From assembly GCA_018657655.1 (NCBI GenBank), contig JABHWQ010000123.1, forward strand, positions 1 through 5,419: DNA of 5,419 nt. Reading direction: 5' to 3'. The stretch comes from Chloroflexota bacterium (GTDB taxonomy: Bacteria > Chloroflexota > Dehalococcoidia > SZUA-161 > SpSt-899). The first letter of the stretch is position 1, and each line of letters opens with the position of its first letter. The notes under the pieces are model-generated. The model searched no databases, was not told the origin of the DNA, and saw only the letters and a list, made by a program, of their open reading frames with translations. A program made the translations under genes and the position numbers. Shown piece after piece: positions 1-5,419 of this stretch.

Positions 1-761
1 ATCCTCTAGCCGATCCGTACCTGATCGGCGTATCCCAGGGAGCCCTACTTGGGGCGGTTATTGGTTTTGTGATTCCGGGGATCGGCGACAATTTGACTGA
101 TTTTGGAGTTGTCCCTACCCTGGCTTTTGTCGGAGCTATGGGGGCCGTGATAACGGTCTACCTTATTGCGCGTAGCGGGAAAAGTCTTCCAGTCACAACG
201 TTGATTCTGGCAGGAGTAGCGCTGGGCGCCTGGCTTTCGGCTATCAGTCATTATTTAATGCTCCAAAGTGACGATGGAAAGCTCCACGCGATCGTTTCCT
301 GGATGTTTGGTCACATCGACGACGAATGGAACCAGGTTTTGACAGTTCTTCCCTTCGCACTAATTGGGATATGTATCATCTGGCTCTATGCCCGGCCTCT
401 CAATGTTATGCAGCTCGATGAAGAACAGGCACAACAATTAGGTATAAATGTCGAAAGAACAAAACTAATCCTGTTGGCATGCTCAACTCTGATCACGGCA
501 GTATCGGTAGCTTTTTGCGGAATCATCGGATTTGTTGGAATCATTGTGCCTCATGCAGTGCGACTTATCTGGGGACCGGACCATCGGTTCCTGCTACCAC
601 TATCAACGCTGGTGGGGGCGATATTCCTGATCATGGCGGATACGGGTGTCAGAACCATCACCGATCCCGAATCGATACCAATCGGAGTGATAACCGCCTC
701 TGTGGGGGCGCCATTCTTCCTCTTTTTGCTGTGGAAGAAAAAACGAGGAACCTTCTTCTGA
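1..761 (+). CDS. btuC: FecCD/BtuC-family ABC transporter permease (corrinoid uptake), 5'-truncated
   Basis: Inner-membrane permease subunit of a type II ABC importer for cobalamin, siderophores or heme. The frame is open from nt 3; the first two bases would complete an Asn codon, giving the family motif N-PLADPYLIGVSQGA. The visible 252 residues are the C-terminal part. Family members run about 320-340 residues, so roughly 75-90 residues are missing at the left edge. There are about seven hydrophobic segments. Family landmarks are VSWMFGHID, the coupling-helix region LDEEQAQQLGINVERTK that contacts the ATPase, GFVGIIVPHAVRLIWGPDHR, and the C-terminal run PIGVITASVGAPFFLFLL followed by a basic tail KKKR. 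The TGA stop lies 17 nt before the ATPase gene. Sequence alone does not separate B12 from iron-siderophore permeases; the B12 assignment is inferred from the genes downstream. A GTG at 69 is an internal Val, not the start. Confidence 0.93.
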   Translation, partial: PLADPYLIGVSQGALLGAVIGFVIPGIGDNLTDFGVVPTLAFVGAMGAVITVYLIARSGKSLPVTTLILAGVALGAWLSAISHYLMLQSDDGKLHAIVSWMFGHIDDEWNQVLTVLPFALIGICIIWLYARPLNVMQLDEEQAQQLGINVERTKLILLACSTLITAVSVAFCGIIGFVGIIVPHAVRLIWGPDHRFLLPLSTLVGAIFLIMADTGVRTITDPESIPIGVITASVGAPFFLFLLWKKKRGTFF

Positions 762-778
762 GAAGTTAAAGAAAAACA

Positions 779-1573
779 ATGCTTAAACTGGAAAACATCA
801 GCCTTGGCTATGGCAAACAGGACATCTTGACGGATATCAATCTGTCTGTCGAGCGTGGCGAGATGCTGGGAATAATAGGTCCCAATGGGTCGGGGAAATC
901 CACGCTTGTCAAGGGCATTTGCCGGTTGCTTATTCCGAGGACTGGACGAGTATTTGTTGATGGAAAGGATGTGGCTGGTATTAGCAGAAGCAAGCTGGCT
1001 CGGATCGCTGCAGTGGTACCGCAGACTCCAAACCTCCCCGATACGTTCACCGCTTTTGAAATTGTCCTTATGGGGCGAACCCCACATCTGGGAAGATTCC
1101 GCTTTGAGGGAAATAGAGATTTCGATATCGCCTGGAAAGCGATGGAGATAACTAATACGCAGTCGATCGCTGAACGAAGGATAGACGAAATCTCAGGCGG
1201 TCAAAAGCAGCTTTTGACAATCGCTCGGGCATTGGCTCAGGAACCGAAGCTTATTCTTCTTGATGAACCCACGGCTCATCTCGATATCAACTACCAGATC
1301 GAAACCCTGGATTTCGTCAGGGGACTGTGTTCGCAGCAACATATCGCGGCGATGGCTGTTTTGCACGACCTCAATCTCGCGGCTCAGTATTGTGATCGGC
1401 TGGCACTTCTGAGTAAAGGGAGTATTCAGGCAGAGGGTTCGCCGCAGGAAGTGATTACGGAGCAAAACGTCAAAGAGGTCTACGGAGCGAATGTTTGCGT
1501 GTATCCTCATCCGGTCAACGGTTTGCCCACTACAGTGATCATGCCCGGTGAAAGTAACCAAACAGCCGAATAG
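779..1573 (+). CDS. btuD: ABC transporter ATP-binding protein (corrinoid/iron-chelate importer)
   Basis: Cytoplasmic nucleotide-binding subunit that powers the permease just upstream. At 264 residues it has the usual length of the FhuC/FecE/BtuD family, and all ATPase motifs are intact. These are Walker A GPNGSGKST (34-42), Q-loop Gln82 in VVPQT, ABC signature ISGGQKQ (138-144), Walker B LILLDEP with Asp162 and Glu163, D-loop around Asp169, and H-loop His196 in VLHDLN. The C-terminal 40 residues (VYGANVCVYPHPVNGLP) are the short tail common in this family. The ATG at 779 is the first start after the permease stop and gives the canonical MLKLENISLGYG opening; its Shine-Dalgarno is weak, suggesting translation coupled to the permease. 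Substrate is inferred from operon context: cobalamin or cobinamide is most likely, a ferric siderophore or heme less so. Confidence 0.93.
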   Translation: MLKLENISLGYGKQDILTDINLSVERGEMLGIIGPNGSGKSTLVKGICRLLIPRTGRVFVDGKDVAGISRSKLARIAAVVPQTPNLPDTFTAFEIVLMGRTPHLGRFRFEGNRDFDIAWKAMEITNTQSIAERRIDEISGGQKQLLTIARALAQEPKLILLDEPTAHLDINYQIETLDFVRGLCSQQHIAAMAVLHDLNLAAQYCDRLALLSKGSIQAEGSPQEVITEQNVKEVYGANVCVYPHPVNGLPTTVIMPGESNQTAE

Positions 1574-1576
1574 CAG

Positions 1577-1603
1577 GGATAATCTTTCCGATGGATAATC
1601 TTT
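1577..1603 (+). repeat. Perfect 11-bp direct repeat over the cbiB start codon
   Basis: GGATAATCTTT occurs at 1577-1587 and again at 1593-1603, a 16-nt period, with the cbiB ATG (1591-1593) at the start of the second copy. The first copy overlaps the weak AGGGA ribosome-binding site (1575-1579). It may be a small local duplication or chance; no function is shown. Confidence 0.5.
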
Positions 1604-2523
1604 TTATTTTACTCCTGGCATTGATAATCGATCTCATATTCGGCGATCCTCCCACATCGGTTCACCCGGTCGGATGGATGGGAAAGCTGATTTCCCTTCT
1701 GGAAAAACGTGCGCCGAAGAGAAGCCCAAACGCTCGGTTTGCATTTGGGATAGTGATGGTTTTGTTTGGTGTTGCCGTTTTCGCGGTTCCTGCTTTTTTT
1801 CTTTTGGAATATCTCGGTGAGCTTCATCGCATTATCTATATCATTGTGGGGGCGCTGTTGCTCAAGTCATGCTTCTCAATCATTGGGCTGCGACGATTCG
1901 CTTTACGGGTCAAAAACGATTTGAACGATAATAATCTAAAAAGTGCACAGATCAAGACAAGTGCTCTGGTCAGCCGCAATACCGAAAACCTGACTGAACC
2001 ATTGATAGTTGCTGCTACGGTGGAGTCGGTTTCCGAAAGCACTTCAGATAGCATTGTGGCCCCTCTATTCTGGTTTTTGATACTGGGGATACCTGGGGCT
2101 GTTGCCTATCGAGTGGTCAATACGTTCGATTCGATGATAGGTTATCATGGAAAGTATGAGCATCTGGGAAAGTTCGCGGCCCGGATTGATGATGTTTTGA
2201 ATTTTATTCCAGCGAGGCTCACTGGTCTGATGATCGTAATGGCCACGTTTTTCTCTCGGGGAAACACGGCTGCGGCCTGGCGAATCATGGTTCGCGATCA
2301 TTCCAAAACGGAGAGTCCGAATGCCGGTTGGCCCATGAGCGCCGTAGCGGGAGCGTTGGGGGTATTGCTGGAGAAAGTGGGACATTACAAATTAGGAGAG
2401 ACGAACGGTGCGCTTTCAATTCAAAAAATCGATGCTGTACTGTTTATAATGTATATTGTGACTGCGATCTGGATTTTGCTGTGTTTTACCGTTGAGGGGG
2501 TACGATTTGCCCTTACGTCCTAG
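1591..2523 (+). CDS. cbiB: Adenosylcobinamide-phosphate synthase CbiB (CobD in Pseudomonas naming)
   Basis: Integral membrane enzyme that joins adenosylcobyric acid to (R)-1-amino-2-propanol phosphate, giving adenosylcobinamide phosphate. At 310 residues it has the normal family length. The family blocks are present in order: N-terminal DLIFGDPPTSVHPVGWMG (14-31), SRNTENLTEP (from 128), VESVSESTSDSIVAPLFW (up to about 161), NTFDSMIGY (177-185), ARIDDVLNFIPARLTG (from 197), and SPNAGWP (242-248) followed by AGALGVLLEKVGHYKLGE. Hydrophobic segments lie at the N terminus, about residues 50-95, about 157-172, about 210-222 and at the C terminus (about 283-303). The ATG start gives the expected short N terminus before the first motif, with a weak AGGGA 11 nt upstream. 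The gene begins 17 nt after the ATPase stop, and its last 17 nt overlap the next gene, whose product supplies its amino-alcohol phosphate substrate. Confidence 0.95.
   Translation: MDNLFILLLALIIDLIFGDPPTSVHPVGWMGKLISLLEKRAPKRSPNARFAFGIVMVLFGVAVFAVPAFFLLEYLGELHRIIYIIVGALLLKSCFSIIGLRRFALRVKNDLNDNNLKSAQIKTSALVSRNTENLTEPLIVAATVESVSESTSDSIVAPLFWFLILGIPGAVAYRVVNTFDSMIGYHGKYEHLGKFAARIDDVLNFIPARLTGLMIVMATFFSRGNTAAAWRIMVRDHSKTESPNAGWPMSAVAGALGVLLEKVGHYKLGETNGALSIQKIDAVLFIMYIVTAIWILLCFTVEGVRFALTS
2494..2500 (+). promoter_or_regulatory. Shine-Dalgarno GAGGGGG that fixes a TTG start for cobD
   Basis: GAGGGGG lies inside the 3' end of cbiB, 6 nt before the in-frame TTG at 2507-2509. This spacing is ideal and supports TTG 2507 over the TTG at 2492, which lies just before and into this purine run. 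It implies translational coupling with cbiB. Confidence 0.65.
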
Positions 2524-3592
2524 GCCGGAGATAGAGAACCTCGAAGCGTGTCCTCACGGAGGGCCCAATTATGCCGAGTTGGAACGGATGGGGTTTGCAC
2601 CGGAAGATGTGCTCGATTTCAGTGTGAGCGCAAATCCCTTCGGTCCGCCTCCGGGCGTTATTGAATCCTTCAAAACCGTGGCCGTTGACCGTTATCCGGA
2701 TTCGGACTCAGCAAAACTCAGACGTGCTCTGGCAGATAAGCTTCAAATAAATACAAATAACATCATAGTGGGCAACGGCTCGATGGAACTCATCCGGATC
2801 GTTGCATCCGCCTATATAGACAGGGAAGACACGGCTGTCATTGTCGAGCCTACGTTCGGGGAATATGAAATCGCCTGTCAGATTGCTGGTGCTAAGATCG
2901 TCAAATTCAAATTGCGAGAGGATGATGATTTCAATTTGAATGTGGATGATTTTTCGGAATTTGTCCGTGACAATCGACCAAAAGCGATTTTTCTCTGTAA
3001 TCCGAACAATCCCACCGGACAGTATCTCGACCGGAGCACGATTGAGCAAATCCTTTCCGTCTGCCAGGACTCGCTCCTGGTTCTCGATGAGGCATATATT
3101 AGTTTCACCGAAAATCCCTGGCGTGCACTTGACCTGGTTAATCGTAACAATCTAGTTATCCTGCGGTCGATGACCAAAGACTATGCTCTTGCCGGTTTGC
3201 GATTGGGATATGCAGTGGCCAGTCCTGAGATTGTCGATACTTTGAGAAAAGTATGTTCTCCGTGGAATGTGAATGCGGTTGCTCAGTGTGCCGGAGTTGA
3301 AGCCATACAGGATTCGGGCTACCTTAGACAGTGCCAGAACGATATTCGTAAAGCTGGGGATTTTCTAAAGGCAGAACTGACTCAACTTGGTTTGAAACCC
3401 TTGCCATCCCAGGCTCATTTCTTCTTGATCAAAGTTGGGGATGCCGCCAAATTCCGGCAGGCCCTACTCAGATATGGTATCATGGTGCGAGATTGCACTT
3501 CGTTCGGTTTGCCGGAGTATACCCGTATTGCTCCACGTTCGGTACCTGAATGCGAAATATTGATCGGCGCAATCAGGAAAATCCGGGAATGA
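2507..3592 (+). CDS. cobD: L-threonine-O-3-phosphate decarboxylase (CobD; CobC in Pseudomonas naming)
   Basis: Cytoplasmic fold-type I PLP enzyme that decarboxylates L-threonine-O-3-phosphate to (R)-1-amino-2-propanol phosphate, the linker CbiB attaches to the corrin ring. From TTG 2507 it is 361 residues, normal for the family. Visible features are the N-terminal CPHGGPNY (15-22), whose HGG marks CobD-like members over plain histidinol-phosphate aminotransferases; SANPFGPP; NGSMELI; NPNNPTG (165-171); Asp194 in LVLDEAYISF, which contacts the PLP ring nitrogen; Schiff-base Lys224 in RSMTKDYALAGLRLGY; and Arg232, a PLP phosphate ligand. The C-terminal YTRIAPRS holds the expected substrate-carboxylate Arg. 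It overlaps cbiB by 17 nt, and its stop forms ATGA with the next start. HisC is the close relative; the HGG motif and the B12 context favour CobD. A longer form from TTG 2492 would add only five residues. Confidence 0.9.
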   Translation: MPLRPRPEIENLEACPHGGPNYAELERMGFAPEDVLDFSVSANPFGPPPGVIESFKTVAVDRYPDSDSAKLRRALADKLQINTNNIIVGNGSMELIRIVASAYIDREDTAVIVEPTFGEYEIACQIAGAKIVKFKLREDDDFNLNVDDFSEFVRDNRPKAIFLCNPNNPTGQYLDRSTIEQILSVCQDSLLVLDEAYISFTENPWRALDLVNRNNLVILRSMTKDYALAGLRLGYAVASPEIVDTLRKVCSPWNVNAVAQCAGVEAIQDSGYLRQCQNDIRKAGDFLKAELTQLGLKPLPSQAHFFLIKVGDAAKFRQALLRYGIMVRDCTSFGLPEYTRIAPRSVPECEILIGAIRKIRE

Positions 3593-3965
3593 AAAAAGCA
3601 CTCATATTTAGCCTGATCGTTATTCCGGCACTGGTCACGGCTATCTTGGGTATCAGAACAAATGGTATTGGCTTGGGCGCGGCGAGAAAGACGTTTTGGA
3701 TATTGGGGCCAATGACTTTGCGGACTTCATGATTTCAACCGACATTGATAACAGCCAGTTGCGTAACATCGTAACAGAAAGGTTTTTGGGTACAGAACCA
3801 ACGGAAATCAAGGTAGAGGGTCAAGCGTTGTTCAAAGTGGGCCAAGCTAGTGTTGAACTAGAATTCGATGGAAGAGATGTCGATCCTTACAAGCCACTAC
3901 CGGAAGACGAAGGAACCGTAACAGAACCGGTTGAATCAGGAACAAAAGGAGCACTAAGTGAATAA
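3589..3965 (+). CDS. Unrecognised small exported or membrane-anchored acidic protein, reading frame broken once
   Basis: I do not recognise this family. ATG 3589 overlaps the cobD stop (ATGA) and has AGGA at 3575-3578, 10 nt upstream, so initiation looks genuine and coupled. The frame opens with MKK and a hydrophobic stretch to about residue 21 (ALIFSLIVIPALVTAILG), a signal peptide with possible cleavage after VTA (residue 18) or an uncleaved anchor. This frame stops at 3732 after 47 residues. Another frame, one base back, is open from 3612 to TAA 3965 and carries the soluble body (for example DIGANDFADFMIS, then VEGQALFKVGQASVELEFDG). Its own candidate starts, TTG 3696 and ATG 3729, lack ribosome-binding sites. 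Joined, the product is about 125 residues with an acidic body and a tail rich in Glu, Pro and Thr (KPLPEDEGTVTEPVESG). The 3' end overlaps cobO by 8 nt. The position suggests a B12-related envelope role, but that is only inference. It could be a sequencing indel, a decayed gene, or a recoded one. Confidence 0.6.
3655..3708 (+). other. Probable frame break (one missing base, or -1 shift) in the small exported-protein gene
   Basis: The N-terminal frame (codons from 3589) and the C-terminal frame (codons from 3663) differ by one base. Either one inserted base or a -1 ribosomal slip would join them. Candidate sites are the AAA run at 3660-3662 (joining IRT to KWYWLGRGEKD), A_AAG at 3687-3690 (joining AARK to DVLDIG), TTTT at 3694-3697 and GGGG at 3705-3708. 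The first gives the most natural-looking protein; the exact site cannot be fixed from this sequence. Confidence 0.5.
3946..3951 (+). promoter_or_regulatory. Shine-Dalgarno AAGGAG for the GTG start of cobO
   Basis: AAGGAG (within AAAAGGAG) lies 6 nt before GTG 3958 and inside the end of the small exported-protein frame. It decides the cobO start: no other start nearby fits both this spacing and the canonical NKGLVHVYTGDGKGKTT opening. Confidence 0.8.
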
Positions 3966-4473
3966 AGGACTTGTCCATGTTTATACGGGCGACGGCAAAG
4001 GCAAGACAACAGCGGCCCTGGGGCTGGCGCTCCGTGCTGCGGGGCAAGGTCTCAAGGTTATTATCATTCAGTTTCTTAAAGGCGACCGAGATACCGGGGA
4101 ACACCATTTCGCGGCAAATTATCACCCCTTTGACATAGTGCAGTTCACGGAAGGGAACTGTTTTGTATTGCCTGATAATCAGCTGAAAGAAGACGTAGTA
4201 AAGACGATGGCCTATACCAAGAAGGTTATCACCAGCGGTAAATACCAGATGATCATTCTTGATGAAATATTTATCGCTATACACAGAGGGCTGCTAGAGG
4301 TCTCGCAAGTTGTTGATGTTATACGCGAAAAGCCGGACACGGTTGAACTTGTCCTCACCGGTCGGAAAGCGCCACCCGAAATCTTGGAACTGGCCGATTA
4401 CGTCACCGAGATGCAAATGCAAAAGCATCCTTACACCAGAGGAATTAAGGCTCGAAAAGGGATAGAACACTGA
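3958..4473 (+). CDS. cobO: Cob(I)yrinic acid a,c-diamide / corrinoid adenosyltransferase (CobO/BtuR type)
   Basis: Cytoplasmic enzyme that transfers the 5'-deoxyadenosyl group of ATP to Co(I) of corrinoids, used both in synthesis and in salvage of imported cobinamide or cobalamin. At 171 residues it is a short member of the family, lacking the N-terminal extension of the enteric form. The modified P-loop is GDGKGKTT (11-18, Lys16), followed by VIIIQFLKGD (34-43), the Walker-B-like MIILDEI (98-104, Asp102 and Glu103), LTGRKAPPEILELADYVTEM, and the family C terminus KHPYTRGIKARKGIEH. It starts at GTG with a strong AAGGAG and overlaps the preceding small frame by 8 nt. It is not a PduO- or EutT-type adenosyltransferase, which lack this P-loop. 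Its place beside an importer and the aminopropanol-arm genes fits adenosylation of scavenged corrinoids. Confidence 0.95.
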   Translation: MNKGLVHVYTGDGKGKTTAALGLALRAAGQGLKVIIIQFLKGDRDTGEHHFAANYHPFDIVQFTEGNCFVLPDNQLKEDVVKTMAYTKKVITSGKYQMIILDEIFIAIHRGLLEVSQVVDVIREKPDTVELVLTGRKAPPEILELADYVTEMQMQKHPYTRGIKARKGIEH

Positions 4474-4479
4474 ATTGAC

Positions 4480-4523
4480 TGGAGTGTGGTTATCAGACTG
4501 CGACCCCAAATTATCGCACTCCA
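4480..4523 (+). other. Inverted repeat / hairpin between cobO and the PP2C-like gene
   Basis: TGGAGTGTGGT (4480-4490) pairs with ATCGCACTCCA (4513-4523) as an 11-bp stem: seven perfect outer pairs, then four inner pairs including two G-U. The loop is 22 nt. It starts 7 nt after the cobO stop and ends 15 nt before the next ATG. No T-run follows on either strand, so it is not a standard intrinsic terminator. It could protect or process the mRNA, set expression of the next gene, or be a protein-binding palindrome. Confidence 0.5.
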
Positions 4524-4538
4524 AATGCAGATAATAAC

Positions 4539-5419
4539 ATGACTGAGCAAATCAATATAAGCGAATACCCTGTCTTTGAAAAAGGTATCTTTAAACAGTA
4601 TCCGGCCCTTTTCGATGCGTACTTTAGAAATACGCCTGATCATCAGAAGAAGAAATATCAGAAGACTAAAAGAACACTCCCCAAGTATGAGGAAACGTTC
4701 AAATGGCAGCTGATCAAAGGGCCTGGTTTCAGTGGGGCTACTCACCCTGGAACAGGTAAAACATTCAATGGGGTTATGACAGCCGCGACTCACCCGGTTT
4801 ACAACAGCGATTGTCTGTACATCAATCCTTCACAGAACGTATTTGCCATATCCGATCCTCCCGGTGCCACAACTTTCTCCCGAACACTCATCACGGAACT
4901 TGATGAATACCTTCAGACGGAACCGGTGGATGAGCTTGGATCACTTATCAACAAAGTCAATAAGAATGCGGGTATGGGATTAAGGGACCGAGCGACACTG
5001 GCATTGGTCCACTTTCCACGAAGTCATTCGAGCACAGCGCAAGTGCTGCTTTCGGGTGATTCATACTTATTTCAAGCCAATATTCCCCAAAGAACGTTGA
5101 AAAGATTAGATGCCGTACCGAATCGTTGGGGAACACCCAATGCCCATTTCGAGCTAACGCAGGTTGATCTTACCGAAGGGGATATCTTTATCCTTGCCAG
5201 TGACGGGATTAGTGCTGTCCGTCCCCGCGATCAAGATAACGGACTGGATGAAGTGGTATTAAGTCATATTCACAGTGATCCCGAAAATTTTGTCTTCAAC
5301 GTTGCTCAAAACTGCAATGTTATCTTCGAGGAAAAAAACGGTGAGCGAGTAAGGACCGCCTTTGGCGGCGGTGATGATGTTTCCATCATTCTGGTTGATC
5401 CGGCAAAGCTGCAGCCCAA
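4539..5419 (+). CDS. Divergent PP2C/PPM-type protein phosphatase, 3'-truncated
   Basis: The frame is open from ATG 4539 to the window edge, 293 residues without a stop. It resembles PPM (PP2C) Mg/Mn-dependent Ser/Thr phosphatases. The order of motifs fits: YNSD (Asp91, in place of the usual NED), FAISDPPGAT (Asp106, where DGMGG is usual), the LALVHF and VLLSGDSYLF strands (GDS, 173-175), FILASDGISAV (Asp222) and GGGDDVSIILV (Asp280). All four metal-binding Asp positions seem kept, while the Arg and Glu of motif 1 and the GG of motif 2 are not. About 60 extra N-terminal residues include a basic run KKKYQKTKR (37-45). No signal peptide or membrane segment is seen, so it is probably cytoplasmic. 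ATG 4539 is the first ATG in frame after an in-frame TGA at 4476; its Shine-Dalgarno is poor. It lies 65 nt after cobO, so may be a separate unit. Target unknown; the C terminus may hold little more or a further domain. Confidence 0.75.
   Translation, partial: MTEQINISEYPVFEKGIFKQYPALFDAYFRNTPDHQKKKYQKTKRTLPKYEETFKWQLIKGPGFSGATHPGTGKTFNGVMTAATHPVYNSDCLYINPSQNVFAISDPPGATTFSRTLITELDEYLQTEPVDELGSLINKVNKNAGMGLRDRATLALVHFPRSHSSTAQVLLSGDSYLFQANIPQRTLKRLDAVPNRWGTPNAHFELTQVDLTEGDIFILASDGISAVRPRDQDNGLDEVVLSHIHSDPENFVFNVAQNCNVIFEEKNGERVRTAFGGGDDVSIILVDPAKLQP

Noticed and set aside
1..778. Cobalamin riboswitch
   Set aside because: The left end is already inside coding sequence and the gaps of 17 nt or less are too short; any riboswitch would lie upstream of the window.
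551..1087. Minus-strand open frame of 178 codons
   Set aside because: It lies antisense to the clear permease and ATPase genes and has no recognisable protein character.
3696..3965. Independent small gene starting at TTG 3696
   Set aside because: There is no ribosome-binding site, and the coding-looking frame continues upstream of the TTG (WYWLGRGEKDV), so a broken longer gene explains it better.
3847..4284. Minus-strand open frame of 145 codons opposite cobO
   Set aside because: It overlaps the strongly supported cobO P-loop region and looks like a coding shadow.
4475..4503. Possible promoter with TTGACT at 4475-4480
   Set aside because: At the proper 17-nt spacing the -10 position reads CTGCGA, which does not resemble TATAAT.
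4737..4766. P-loop-like HPGTGKTF in the phosphatase-like protein (residues 69-76)
   Set aside because: The first Gly of GxxxxGK(S/T) is Thr68, no Walker B follows, and the rest of the protein fits PPM phosphatases.
4431..4793. Minus-strand open frame of 120 codons
   Set aside because: It covers the end of cobO, the hairpin gap and the start of the phosphatase-like gene; the + strand frames have family motifs and this one has none.

Overview
The window looks like part of one bacterial operon, read entirely on the + strand, for taking up corrinoids and completing the late steps of adenosylcobalamin (coenzyme B12) synthesis. The genes are tightly packed: gaps are 17 nt or less, or the genes overlap, until about 4473. 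The organism cannot be named from the sequence. Base composition is near-balanced. GTG and TTG starts occur next to ATG starts, and Shine-Dalgarno sites are purine-rich (GAGGGGG, AAGGAG), so a bacterium is clear. The permease/ATPase pair fits a corrinoid scavenger.

Layout: (1) 1-761, C-terminal three quarters of a FecCD/BtuC-type membrane permease, cut by the left edge. (2) 779-1573, its ABC ATPase (BtuD/FhuC type). (3) 1591-2523, CbiB, adenosylcobinamide-phosphate synthase. (4) 2507-3592, PLP-dependent L-threonine-O-3-phosphate decarboxylase (CobD in Salmonella naming, CobC in Pseudomonas naming), best started at a TTG inside the end of cbiB. (5) 3589-3965, an unrecognised small exported or membrane-anchored acidic protein whose reading frame is broken once, near 3655-3708. 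(6) 3958-4473, CobO/BtuR corrinoid adenosyltransferase. (7) 4474-4538, a 65-nt gap with an 11-bp hairpin. (8) 4539 to the right edge, a divergent PP2C/PPM-type phosphatase, also cut.

How they fit: the permease and ATPase would import cobalamin or cobinamide. CobO adenosylates the cobalt of the corrin. The threonine-phosphate decarboxylase makes (R)-1-amino-2-propanol phosphate, and CbiB attaches it to adenosylcobyric acid. The nucleotide-loop genes (cobU/cobP, cobS, cobT) and a binding protein (btuF) are not in the window and would be expected just outside it.

The parts not explained by known B12 biology are the frame-broken small exported protein wedged between cobD and cobO, and the divergent PP2C-like protein after cobO. 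No RNA gene, mobile element, CRISPR array, cobalamin riboswitch or clear promoter or terminator is visible; the operon's leader lies upstream of the window.
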